The notes under the pieces were generated by a model. That model was given only the letters and a program-made list of their open reading frames with translations. It made no database searches and had not been told where the DNA came from. A stretch of DNA of 64,000 bases from Niastella vici (GTDB taxonomy: Bacteria; Bacteroidota; Bacteroidia; Chitinophagales; Chitinophagaceae), in contig NZ_LVYD01000055.1 in NCBI RefSeq assembly GCF_002077945.1, positions 1 through 64,000 of the forward strand, given 5' to 3'. Both the position numbers and the translations under genes were made by a program. This document shows positions 47,377 through 55,404 of this stretch, in pieces. Position 1 is the stretch's first letter; every line of letters begins with the position of its first letter.

Positions 47377-47523
47377 TTATTTGCTCAGAAAGCCATCGAT
47401 GCCAATATATATGCAGGAAGCAACAAAGGTGGTAATGAGGAAAACCACGAAAGTGATCAATGCAATTTCTTCCGAATTTTTATATAAGTTATTATTCCCA
47501 CTGTATCTATTTGCCGGTTTCAT
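47377..47523 (-). CDS. 48-residue single-pass membrane protein
   Basis: A short complete frame from ATG (47523) to TAA. The first 20 residues are polar (MKPANRYSGNNNLYKNSEE). A transmembrane helix follows (IALITFVVFLITTFVASCIY), then a short tail GIDGFLSK. The strong amphipathic layout, clean stop, terminator just downstream and lack of any competing frame support a real gene. Unknown function. Small proteins of this form are often regulators or subunits of membrane complexes, but none is encoded nearby. Confidence 0.7.
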   Translation of the reverse strand: MKPANRYSGNNNLYKNSEEIALITFVVFLITTFVASCIYIGIDGFLSK

Positions 47524-47825
47524 GGTTGTAAAGTTTAGCGTATATAATTAAAAAAGATGCCACTGGCATGGCGGTTTGATTATCAGTAGTTTGTAAAAAT
47601 GAAGTGTGGAAAGGAATTGTTAAAAACGGGGAATGGAACCCCCACTTTTCTTATATGCTTTATTGCTAATATACAAATCCCATGACTTCAATACGCCGTT
47701 GAAACTTTACCGCTTTTGCCCGTGCTTGCCCAGGCCGGTGATTTGCCCGGGACCTTCGCCAGCACGTTTTACAAGCATCGGGGTTGGCGCCCGGTTGGCA
47801 GGTGGTGTAGAAGCCCGAAAGGGCA
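47524..47825. other. Non-coding stretch upstream of the small membrane-protein gene
   Basis: About 300 bp that must hold the leftward promoter. No supported frame. Confidence 0.4.
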
Positions 47826-48062
47826 TAAAAAAAAGGAAGTTGCCTTCCTTATAGTTGTTGAATTATACACAGGTGTTGCCTGGCAGTAAATGGTAAACAA
47901 TGGGCCTGTAAATCAGCCTGTTAACCAGTTGGCTGTTGATCCCGGCCAGGTTGGGACAAACCCGACAATGTACCTCAAGGTGCCCCCCGCACACACAGGC
48001 GGGAACCAGGCTTTGAGGGAATAGGTATCCCGATTTGGTGATACCGGGCGGGTGAAGCGGTG
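47826..48062 (-). ncRNA. Candidate structured RNA ending at a rho-independent terminator
   Basis: Four stems lie side by side: CAGCC/GGCTG (47914-47935), GTTGGG/CCCGAC (47950-47966), CCTCAAGG/CTTTGAGG enclosing CCCGC/GCGGG (47973-48018), and GGTATC/GATACC (48024-48045). On the minus strand they are followed by AAGGAAG/CTTCCTT and a T-run (47826-47852). No coding frame spans them. It could be an independent small RNA or the structured 3' untranslated region of the gene at 48070. I cannot match it to a named RNA family; strand is inferred from the terminator. Confidence 0.45.
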
Positions 48063-48069
48063 AGGTATG

Positions 48070-48342
48070 TTACAGGCTGCGCATCTCTTCCTCTATGAGA
48101 TCATGGAATGTGGTCTCCTTTTCCATTACCCAATTCGGCAGTTGCTGAGCCACCACTATCTTCCAGGCGTCTTGTTCTTTTTGCATGCGAAACAGGATGC
48201 GATTACCCCTGTCGTCGCTAACATCCACCGTAAAAAGACCTTCATTAGGGCCGCCCAATTTCCTGAAGTTAAATTCCTTCAACCGTCCATTCACTTTCAC
48301 CAACTTGGTGAAGTGGATATTTTTCTTTACTTCAATTCGCAT
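48070..48342 (-). CDS. Conserved-looking 90-residue protein of unknown function
   Basis: 90 residues, no family recognised. It appears as a compact cytoplasmic alpha/beta protein: first strand RIEVKKNIHFTKLVKVNG, central GLFTVDVSDDRGNRILFRMQ, then DAWKIVVAQQLPNWVMEKE and a C-terminal acidic helix (FHDLIEEEMRSL). Balanced amino-acid use and lack of better frames favour a real gene. Its 3' side runs into the structured RNA region and a terminator at 47826-47852. Confidence 0.7.
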   Translation of the reverse strand: MRIEVKKNIHFTKLVKVNGRLKEFNFRKLGGPNEGLFTVDVSDDRGNRILFRMQKEQDAWKIVVAQQLPNWVMEKETTFHDLIEEEMRSL

Positions 48343-48795
48343 AGTCCAAAAATATGTAACAAGTGAAACACAAAGGTAAAAGCAATTCTCGTGCTACGAT
48401 TATAAAAATTTACTAATTAATAGTTTTTTACTTGCGAAACACCGCTACAGGCCTACATTTTACAAGGTACTGACTATTTGTTGATCTATAACAAGCAAAT
48501 ATGTCACGTCAAATTGTGTGGTAAAACATTTTACTCAATTCGCTGTTAGCGTACATAAAACGGTTTAGGTCTTGCTACTTAACGCTGAATACTAAACGCT
48601 TAATTATGCGCAATGAACAATGAACATGTATATTAAATATCCAATAAACCGGGAATCGTTTACAGCTGCTGCTCTGCCGTATTCAGGGTGATGCTGCATT
48701 GCAGGCCTTATAGTGTCTGCCGTATTGACCGCGCATGGCGCCTCCATAAAAAATTTTGACCGCGCATTTGATCGCATTTCGGGCAGGCATTCTTT
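48343..48795. other. Gene-free region with a 12-bp direct repeat
   Basis: 453 bp, no supported frame. TTGACCGCGCAT occurs at 48725-48736 and again at 48756-48767, 31 bp apart. Degenerate AACGCTGAA/AACGCTTAA and CAATGAACAATGAAC units lie at 48580-48635. Confidence 0.45.
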
Positions 48796-50445
48796 CTACT
48801 CAAACAGCCTTGCTGTTATATCTTTATCATGTCCGTATACATCCTGTCTGAAGTTTAAACGCCCCTCCTCATCAACCCAGGCGGTGTAATAAGTGATAAA
48901 CACTTCAGCGGTATTTTTAAGCTTTACAAATTTCTGTTCTTTCGCATTCATGGCTTCCTCAATTTTCGCTGCATCCCAGTCGGGATCATTGCGTAGCAGG
49001 TACTCAGCCATCTTTTGGGCATCGGCCAGTCTGATGCAGCCATGGCTAAAGGCCCGTCTTTCTTTATTGAATAAGCTTTTGGCCGGGGTATCGTGTAAAT
49101 AAATATCAAAGCTATTGGGGAAAAGGAATTTCACCTTGCCCAGTGAATTTTTATCGCCCGGCAATTGTCTGATGTCGGTAATGCCATCTCCATCTTTATC
49201 GCCCAGGTCTTCCATCTCATTTTTCCTGAGATAGTCTTTATCCTTTTGTATTTCGGGCAGAATTTCATGGGTGACAATTTTAGGCGGCACATTCCAGTAA
49301 GGGGCAAACACGATCTGGTTCAGGGTGCCGGTGAACTGCATGGTGCTATGTCCTTCCTTGCCTACCACCACATTCATATCAAACACCTTTTTGCCATCTT
49401 CCAGCATATGCAAATTGAATTCGGGAATATTCACGATGATCAGCGAGCCCTTTGGTTGCGAGGGCATCCAGCGCATGCGGCCCATATTGATCAGTAATTG
49501 CTCAATACGGTCGCGCAGGGGTATATTCATTTCCTGGAGCAGGTCCTTTGTAAGGTGGCCGGTGGGGTTCAGTCCAAATCGTTGTTGTATGTTGGTTATG
49601 CCTTCGGCCAGCGCATCGTTGTATACGGCCGAAGTATCGTTGCCCGCCATGTCGCTGGTAATGGCGAGGTATTTTTTTATAAGAGGTATGGTGGGGGAGG
49701 AGCTGCCTTTCTTTGGCAGCTTTTTCATGGGCGGAATAACAGGCCAGCCGCCTTTTTTATAGAGGTCGGTATATTTCTGCAACTGGCCTTTCAGCGATTT
49801 ATACGAAGGGTTAATATCTTCAAAATATTTATTATCCTTATGCTTTTTCGATAATAAGGAATCGGCCAGTTGAATGGGATCTTCTTTTTTTATGGGGATG
49901 AACCGTTCCAGCTCTTTGCGTTTTACATATCCTTTGTCGAAATGCTTCAATGCATAACCCATCAGGCTTTCGGTTAACCGCAGCTCGGTTTGCTGATAGC
50001 TTTTGTCGCTGGCGCTTACGGTAAAACTATCAGGAAGCAGGCGGTTCATTTGTTTTTCGAGTGGTTTGTTCTTCAGCGAGGTGTCGCCTGAATAGGTGAG
50101 GTAATGATCGAACATATTCCAGAAGGCCTGGGCCTCTTCGGTAAAACCATCGCTGTTGAACCAGGCAAACTGGTAATTGCGGGCATTGTAAAAACTGATC
50201 ATGCGGCTGGCAATGGAATCAGCCGGTTTATTTTTAGCAATATAATTACGAAGCAGGCTGCTGTCGAAGAACAGGTCTGAATACGAGTTGGCTTTTGTAA
50301 TACTGCGATCGCGCGAGGATATATTCTTTGGTTGGGCGGGCTCGCTGCCGCCTGCTGCTTCGCTATTATCATTATTGTGTTCGGCGCTGTTTAAACAACC
50401 GGCTAACAACAGGGTTAACGAAAACAGGTACATGAGGTGTTTCAT
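48796..50445 (-). CDS. L,D-transpeptidase lipoprotein (YcbB/LdtD-like)
   Basis: 549 residues. Lipoprotein signal with lipobox LLLAGC (Cys17). A large helical scaffold domain (about 60-260) is followed by a peptidoglycan-binding-like region (LNPTGHLTKDLLQEMNIP) and the YkuD catalytic domain (about 330-500), with the motif SHGCIRL and nucleophile Cys470. It forms 3-3 peptide crosslinks in murein or attaches proteins to it. The length and scaffold resemble E. coli YcbB. Transcribed leftward from the region shared with the gamma-glutamyltransferase gene. Confidence 0.93.
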   Translation of the reverse strand: MKHLMYLFSLTLLLAGCLNSAEHNNDNSEAAGGSEPAQPKNISSRDRSITKANSYSDLFFDSSLLRNYIAKNKPADSIASRMISFYNARNYQFAWFNSDGFTEEAQAFWNMFDHYLTYSGDTSLKNKPLEKQMNRLLPDSFTVSASDKSYQQTELRLTESLMGYALKHFDKGYVKRKELERFIPIKKEDPIQLADSLLSKKHKDNKYFEDINPSYKSLKGQLQKYTDLYKKGGWPVIPPMKKLPKKGSSSPTIPLIKKYLAITSDMAGNDTSAVYNDALAEGITNIQQRFGLNPTGHLTKDLLQEMNIPLRDRIEQLLINMGRMRWMPSQPKGSLIIVNIPEFNLHMLEDGKKVFDMNVVVGKEGHSTMQFTGTLNQIVFAPYWNVPPKIVTHEILPEIQKDKDYLRKNEMEDLGDKDGDGITDIRQLPGDKNSLGKVKFLFPNSFDIYLHDTPAKSLFNKERRAFSHGCIRLADAQKMAEYLLRNDPDWDAAKIEEAMNAKEQKFVKLKNTAEVFITYYTAWVDEEGRLNFRQDVYGHDKDITARLFE

Positions 50446-50700
50446 ACGGGTATACTAATGAAATCTTATACCATCAATGGTAATGGTATAAATTAAATTA
50501 TTGTCTTTCAATTTGCTGCAAGCCTGTTGTAGTGGGTTTTATAAGATTTCTGGTGTGGAATTAGTTCTACATCATTTGGAAAACCTCTTATAAACTTCGG
50601 GGCACGCGCTATAACCGCATTTCCCCGCCTTCGCCTGGCTTCGGACGGGCAAGCATTATCCAATTATCATTTTATCACATTATTGAATTACCCCATTGAC

Positions 50701-50708
50701 TAACTTTA
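50701..50708 (+). promoter_or_regulatory. Possible -7 box of the gamma-glutamyltransferase gene
   Basis: TAACTTTA is one base from TAnnTTTG and lies 17 bp before the ATG at 50726, the same distance as in other promoters of this window. TTG at 50683-50685 could be the -33 element. Confidence 0.5.
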
Positions 50709-50725
50709 GTTTACAAAACAATCAT

Positions 50726-52564
50726 ATGAGAAGATTTCTGGTCCTTTCCATGAATCTGTGTCTCTTTCTTTCCCTACAGGCACAGCAAACCCAAAAACCG
50801 CCCCTTCACGGCAAAAACTGGATGGCCATCACCGGTAAACCGCTGGCTGCCACTGCCGGCGCCGCCATCTTTCAAAAAGGGGGCAATGCCGTGGATGCCG
50901 CCTGCGCCATGATCGCCGCTACCTGTACCATGTGGGATGTGCTGAGCTGGGGTGGCGAAACACAGGCGCTTATCTATAATCCCCATACCGGCAAGGTCAT
51001 TGGCATTAATGCCCTGGGTATGGCGCCTACGGGTGCTACGGCCGATTTCTTTAAAAATAAAGGCATGCATTATCCGCCCGAATACGGTCCGCTCGCCGCG
51101 GTAACGCCCGGCACGCCCGGCGGCATATGCACCATGCTGGCCGAGTACGGCACCATGAGCCTGAAAGAGGTGCTAACGCCAGCCATGCAAATGGCGGCAG
51201 GCTACCCCATCGAAGCGCAAACCGCCAACAGTATGGAACGGGGAAAGGCCCAGATAAAACAATGGCCCTATTCAAAAGCGGTGTTGTTACCGCATGCCGG
51301 TCAGGAACGCGAGGCGCCGGAAGCAGGCGAGATCTTTAAACAAACCGATCTGCTGGAAACCCTGCGCAAAATGGTAGAGGCCGAACAGCAGGCATTGAAA
51401 AAGGGGAAGAACCGGAAAGAAGCGATCTATGCCGCCTACGCCCGGTTCTACACCGGTGATATCGCCAAAGAATTTGTGCGTGGCTGCAAAGAGCAGGGCG
51501 GCCTTATCACAGAAGAAGACCTGGCTAAATGGAAAGTGCAGATTGAAGAACCGGTGAGCGTGAATTATAAAGGTATTGAAGTATACAAACTGCAACAATG
51601 GACGCAGGGGCCGGCCATGTTGCAGGCGCTGAACATTCTCGAGAATTTTGACCTTAAAAGCATGGGCTATAATTCAGCGCGTTACATACACACTGTAACG
51701 CAGGCCATGCAGCTGGCATTTGCCGACCGCGACTTTTATTATGGCGATCCCTATTTTGCACCGGCAGAGCCGTTGAAGGGATTGTTGTCGAAAGAATACG
51801 CTAAAGAAAGGGCGCGGTTAATTGATCCGGCGAAGAACCTGTCGCCAGCCCTGCCGGGCGATCCCTATCCGTTTGAAGGGAAATCGAACCCGTTTACCAA
51901 TTACCTCAGCAAGTGGAATACCAGCAAGCCCCTGGCTTATTCGCCCGTTGATGAAAAATACCTGGAACAGGTTTGGCGGGGCACTACTTCGGTAGAGGCG
52001 GCCGATTCGGCCGGCTGGGTAGTGAGTGTTACGCCCAGCGGTGGCTGGCTGCCCGCCTGTATTGCCGGCCATACCGGTGTGGGCATGAGCCAGCGCATGC
52101 AAAGCTTTGTGCTCGATTCGGTATTCAATCCGTTCAATGTGGTAGAACCGGGTAAACGGCCGCGTGTAACGCTAACCCCCACCCTGGCCATGAAAGATGG
52201 CAAACCGTACCTGTCATTTGCAGTACAGGGTGGCGATACGCAGGACCAGAACCTGTTGCAGTTCTTTTTAGATGTTACCGAGTTTGGGATGACGGTGCAG
52301 GAAGCGGTGGAAGCCCCCAACGTGAATACTTATCAGTTATACCTGTCGCTGGGTGGCGAAGACCGCAAACCCAAGCCGGGCTCTCTATTAGTGAATAGCA
52401 ACACGCCCGACTGGATCAGGCGCGAGCTTATTAAGATGGGTTATAAGTTAACTTATGAAGATCGTACATCGGGTCCCGTGAATGCCATTTACTTCGATAG
52501 CAGGCATGGAACGCTTTGGGGCGGATCGAGCAATCATGGTGAAGATTATGGGGTAGGCTGGTAA
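50726..52564 (+). CDS. Gamma-glutamyltransferase family protein
   Basis: 612 residues from the ATG at 50726, chosen for its signal peptide (MRRFLVLSMNLCLFLSLQAQ) and promoter spacing; a TTG 30 bp upstream is the alternative. The Ntn-hydrolase features are ATAGAAIFQKGGNAVDAA near the start, AAVTPGTPGG, and the processing site with nucleophile Thr420 in TTSVEAADSAGW. GGT processes itself into large and small subunits and cleaves gamma-glutamyl bonds such as those of glutathione. The sequence after the Thr (VTPSGGWLPACI) differs from E. coli GGT, so specificity may too. Confidence 0.9.
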   Translation: MRRFLVLSMNLCLFLSLQAQQTQKPPLHGKNWMAITGKPLAATAGAAIFQKGGNAVDAACAMIAATCTMWDVLSWGGETQALIYNPHTGKVIGINALGMAPTGATADFFKNKGMHYPPEYGPLAAVTPGTPGGICTMLAEYGTMSLKEVLTPAMQMAAGYPIEAQTANSMERGKAQIKQWPYSKAVLLPHAGQEREAPEAGEIFKQTDLLETLRKMVEAEQQALKKGKNRKEAIYAAYARFYTGDIAKEFVRGCKEQGGLITEEDLAKWKVQIEEPVSVNYKGIEVYKLQQWTQGPAMLQALNILENFDLKSMGYNSARYIHTVTQAMQLAFADRDFYYGDPYFAPAEPLKGLLSKEYAKERARLIDPAKNLSPALPGDPYPFEGKSNPFTNYLSKWNTSKPLAYSPVDEKYLEQVWRGTTSVEAADSAGWVVSVTPSGGWLPACIAGHTGVGMSQRMQSFVLDSVFNPFNVVEPGKRPRVTLTPTLAMKDGKPYLSFAVQGGDTQDQNLLQFFLDVTEFGMTVQEAVEAPNVNTYQLYLSLGGEDRKPKPGSLLVNSNTPDWIRRELIKMGYKLTYEDRTSGPVNAIYFDSRHGTLWGGSSNHGEDYGVGW

Positions 52565-52632
52565 AAAAATCGTGGAAAATTAACTACATATCATGTGGTT
52601 ATATATGCAATTTCAGGGTAAACCGGTTGGCA
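52565..52632. other. Intergenic spacer downstream of gamma-glutamyltransferase
   Basis: Short AT-rich spacer before a possible promoter at 52633; no gene. Confidence 0.4.
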
Positions 52633-52789
52633 TAATTTTGTTGTTTACTAAGATAAATTAGAGGGTATTACAGATTCGTGACGAATGAAAGCAAAATCAA
52701 AGTCGACTGAATTCAATTCAAAAATAACGCATGGAAGAATAGAGATGTGGTAGCACGCCGGGTGCCTTGATGGGCATCCGGCTTTTTTT
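52633..52789 (+). ncRNA. Candidate short transcript with a 22-codon frame
   Basis: TAATTTTG at 52633-52640 fits the Bacteroidota -7 box, although no clear -33 element is present. At 52757-52789 there is a strong rho-independent terminator. A transcript of about 145 nt would contain one short frame (52685-52753, MKAKSKSTEFNSKITHGRIE and two more residues), without an obvious ribosome site. It may be a small RNA, a small-peptide gene, or only the 3' end of the preceding mRNA. Confidence 0.35.
52757..52789 (+). terminator. Rho-independent terminator
   Basis: Stem GCCGGGTGCC/GGCATCCGGC (one G-T pair) with a 6-base loop and seven T. About 190 bp after the gamma-glutamyltransferase stop. Confidence 0.9.
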
Positions 52790-52792
52790 GGG

Positions 52793-52902
52793 GCAATGGT
52801 CAATGGGCAATGGTCAATTGTCCGCTCATTTTGAGCCTCGCTAATATTTTAGGTGCCTGTCTGGTCGGGTTCTATTCACCATTGACCATTCACCACTGAC
52901 GA
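52793..52902. repeat. Intergenic inverted repeat family R2, copy C
   Basis: The left arm (52793-52819) is GCAATGG, TCAATGG, GCAATGG, TCAATTG. The right arm (52873-52902) is CACCATTGACCATTCACCA. The loop has CCGCTCATTTTGAGCCTCG then CTAATATTTT, almost the same as in copy A. It lies between convergent genes. Confidence 0.88.
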
Positions 52903-53328
52903 TTAAAATTTTTTCTCCACTAACACACTGCTCCGCTCAATCATCAACCTTTGAAGGAGGTCCTTTTCTGTTTCTCCGATATTGAGCAGTTTGGCAATGC
53001 GAAAAAGCAGGGCGTCTTCTTCCGCACTTACACCGCTGTCGCTGGCGCATAACTCAACACACCAGGAAAACAGGGCCAGGGCGTTGGTTGGTTGTATAAG
53101 GCTGATGAGGTATTTCAGATACATGTCTTCATCGGTGAGGCTGCTCTGGTACGATTTGAACTTGCGCATCTCATCTTTGAAGTTGAGCTTTTTGTGCAGG
53201 TCTATTGAAACCAGTTTATCAGAAATGGTGTTCAGCTCCGATTCCTGAAATTGTCCATCCTTCATGCAGCAATAATAGAACAGGTGGCAGATGCCCTCTT
53301 CAGGGGCTTTAAGCAAACCGGTATACAT
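52903..53328 (-). CDS. TerB-like helical protein
   Basis: About 141 residues from the ATG at 53328 (an upstream ATG at 53361 would add 11 residues). All-helical, with two weak repeats: one around DGQFQESELNTISDKL and another ASDSGVSAEEDALLFRIAKLL. These acidic loops followed by E-x-x-L/I helices are typical of TerB/DjlA-type domains. TerB proteins occur in tellurite-resistance and stress loci, but none of the other ter genes is present here, so this is a stand-alone member of unknown role. Confidence 0.65.
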   Translation of the reverse strand: MYTGLLKAPEEGICHLFYYCCMKDGQFQESELNTISDKLVSIDLHKKLNFKDEMRKFKSYQSSLTDEDMYLKYLISLIQPTNALALFSWCVELCASDSGVSAEEDALLFRIAKLLNIGETEKDLLQRLMIERSSVLVEKKF

Positions 53329-53710
53329 AAGTAAGTTTGTTTTAAGTAAGCAATGATTCAACTATGGTGCCAGTGGTGATCGGCTGTTACCGGTTGCCAG
53401 TTTCCGGTTGCCAGGGACTTAATGCGGGTTGCCTGCCTGTTTTCAGGCTTCTATTGATTTGAGCCCCGGTAACTGGTAACAGGTAACTGGTAACCGAAAA
53501 GAAATTTACGATTTTTACGGGCAATTGCCGCGGGGAAATGGTACAATTGTTATATTTACTTTATAACGGACCACCGCACTTCATGATCTGCATCATGTCA
53601 ATGCTAAACCATCCCTCATCCCAACCTTATCTGCCCAAAGTGTAATTACTGCGAATCACACTGTTTATTCAACAGCTTTATCCGGAAAACATTGCTTTCA
53701 ATCTTTAACT
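53329..53710. promoter_or_regulatory. Divergent intergenic region with R1 repeat
   Basis: 382 bp between the leftward TerB-like and rightward ECF gene; it must hold both promoters. An R1 element occupies 53384-53496. No other gene. Confidence 0.45.
53384..53496. repeat. Intergenic inverted repeat family R1, copy 5
   Basis: The left arm (53384-53415) contains GTTACCGGTTGCCAGTTTCC. The right arm (53465-53496) is GGTAACT, GGTAACA, GGTAACT, GGTAACC, the clearest 7-bp series in the window. The loop's last 18 bp (TTCTATTGATTTGAGCCC) match copy 3 at 15 positions. Confidence 0.9.
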
Positions 53711-54319
53711 ATGCCCATGACCCTATCGCCCCAAAACCAGGATGCTATCGCTGTTTTTCAGCAAGGCAGCTATGTTGCAGTAAAAGAATTATTCGATGAA
53801 CATTACACCGTGTTGATCGATTTTGCCACCCAGTTGATCTTAAATAAATCCGAAGCGCATCATATTGTGCAGGAAACTTTTATAAAACTGTTCCAGATGC
53901 GCGACCGGTTCAACAGGGAAGCCGATATCAAAGCCTTTCTGTTCATAACGGTCCGGAACATTTGTTTTGCCTATATAAGATCAGAAAATAAAAAAGGATC
54001 TGACCAGGACGTTACCTGGTACCAACAATCGCTGAAAACCACGGCCCGCTACGACGCCGAAACGCTGCGCAACCAGGCGCTTGACGATATGCAACGCCAG
54101 GTACAGGCCCTGCCCGAAACGGAACAAAGGGTGTTCGCCCTGCTTTTTTGCGATCAGCTTACCATACCGGCGGTGGCCGGTCAATTAGCGCTTACTCCCG
54201 TAACGGTTACCCAGCTTCGAATAAAGGCCATCGCATTGTTGCGCGAAAACCTGATCGCGGCGGATCTTTTTTCCATTCCCCTCTTTATTTATTTTGTTGC
54301 CGTTTATTCAGGTTTATAA
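53711..54319 (+). CDS. ECF sigma factor without linked anti-sigma gene
   Basis: 202 residues. Region 2 is visible (EAHHIVQETFIKLFQMRD, DIKAFLFITVRNICFAYIR). Region 4 is more divergent, with TIPAVAGQLALTPVTVTQLRIKA as helix-turn-helix. A hydrophobic C-terminal tail (IPLFIYFVAVYSGL) follows, as in FecI-like factors. No FecR or receptor follows directly; 467 bp later a second ECF gene begins a full sigma-FecR-SusC locus. It may be a diverged duplicate that lost its own partners or a factor using partners elsewhere. Confidence 0.88.
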   Translation: MPMTLSPQNQDAIAVFQQGSYVAVKELFDEHYTVLIDFATQLILNKSEAHHIVQETFIKLFQMRDRFNREADIKAFLFITVRNICFAYIRSENKKGSDQDVTWYQQSLKTTARYDAETLRNQALDDMQRQVQALPETEQRVFALLFCDQLTIPAVAGQLALTPVTVTQLRIKAIALLRENLIAADLFSIPLFIYFVAVYSGL

Positions 54320-54380
54320 GTTTTTTAGTTTTAAGTCTCACTAACTAACAAACTAATAAACTGACAAACTAACAAACTGG
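54313..54380. repeat. Tandem 8-bp units (family R7, CTAACAAA)
   Basis: CTAACAAA, CTAATAAA, CTGACAAA, CTAACAAA follow at 8-bp spacing (about 54344-54378), preceded by a weak inverted partner AGTTTTTTAGTTTTAAG. It starts within the last codons of the lone ECF gene. Confidence 0.7.
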
Positions 54381-54786
54381 GATTCAGGAAATATAAAATT
54401 ATCCCTTAATAGATTCAGCTGCATAAATCAGCTGGTCGAACTTACATTTTCGGATAAACGTTTGTAAGTTTCAAAACTTTTTCTGTACATTAGGCATCCA
54501 ATCCGCTGTTAAATAATCCAGTACAAAAAAGAAGACCTGAAAGAAGCAGCCTGAAAAGGCAGGGGATAGCATCTATGTAAATGTCAGTCAGTACCCGTTA
54601 AAATGCCTTCTATATTGCTTGTCAAACAAACGTAACTAACGGAATGCACGAATCATAGCAACTCATTTCCGCGCCCGTCCATCGTGAAGTGTGCTCATCC
54701 TCTTTGAGTACCTGCTTTACGTTTATGTACCTGGTCGAAGGACTGGTATGTAAAACTTAACTATTAATGGCATAAACCTTAAACGA
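54381..54786. promoter_or_regulatory. Leader region of the ECF-FecR-SusCD locus
   Basis: About 400 bp without a gene. It must hold the promoter of the following operon, but no box is clear. Confidence 0.4.
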
Positions 54787-55368
54787 ATGGGTGCTGAAAC
54801 AGACCATATCCTACTACAATTGCTCAAAACCTCGGACCCACAAGGGTTTAAAGCGTTATTTCAACGATATTACAAAACGCTTTGCATACAGGCATACCTG
54901 TTATTACAGGATGAAGGAGAAGCTGAAGACCTGGTGCAGGACGTTTTTGTAAAATTCTGGCAGGAACGCAAGTTTGAGATCGTACAGCAATCGCTGGGTG
55001 CTTACCTCACCACCATGGTGAAACATGCTGCTTTGAATTTGCTGAAGCATAAAAGCAGGGTGAACCGGAAAGAAAAGACTTACCAGGAACGGATCGATAT
55101 CATTGAAAATACCCACGTAATGGAGATCCAGGAAATGGCTCAAATGGTACAAGGTGTTATTGCCCAGTTACCTGAGCAATGCAAACGTATCTTTGAGCTG
55201 GTTTGCGTGGAAGGCAAAAAATACCAGGATGCGGCTGTTATTGCCGGTGTAACCGTTAATACGGTTAAAACACAGCTGCGCCGGGCTTTTGCAAAACTCC
55301 GGGAAAGTCTGCGCGACTATTATTATTTTACCGGCTTGTCACCTGTTTTGTATATTTTATTGTCATAA
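54787..55368 (+). CDS. ECF RNA polymerase sigma factor of the SusCD locus
   Basis: 193 residues. Region 2 is visible (EGEAEDLVQDVFVKFWQERK, LGAYLTTMVKHAALNLLK). Region 4 has the helix-turn-helix KYQDAAVIAGVTVNTVKTQLRRA. A hydrophobic end (FTGLSPVLYILLS) follows. Only 36 bp to the FecR gene. It is the sigma factor of a canonical ECF-FecR-SusC-SusD locus and should activate the downstream genes when the receptor binds its ligand. Confidence 0.93.
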   Translation: MGAETDHILLQLLKTSDPQGFKALFQRYYKTLCIQAYLLLQDEGEAEDLVQDVFVKFWQERKFEIVQQSLGAYLTTMVKHAALNLLKHKSRVNRKEKTYQERIDIIENTHVMEIQEMAQMVQGVIAQLPEQCKRIFELVCVEGKKYQDAAVIAGVTVNTVKTQLRRAFAKLRESLRDYYYFTGLSPVLYILLS

Positions 55369-55404
55369 TATTTAACACCCCCTGATGTTTGATTCATACT
55401 TGCC

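Noticed and set aside
47633-47854. 73-codon frame on the plus strand
   Set aside because: Overlaps a minus-strand terminator and has no protein-like pattern.
52793-52902. R2 copy C as an ordinary bidirectional terminator
   Set aside because: It lacks T-runs and has a 50-bp loop, and a true terminator lies just before it at 52757-52789.
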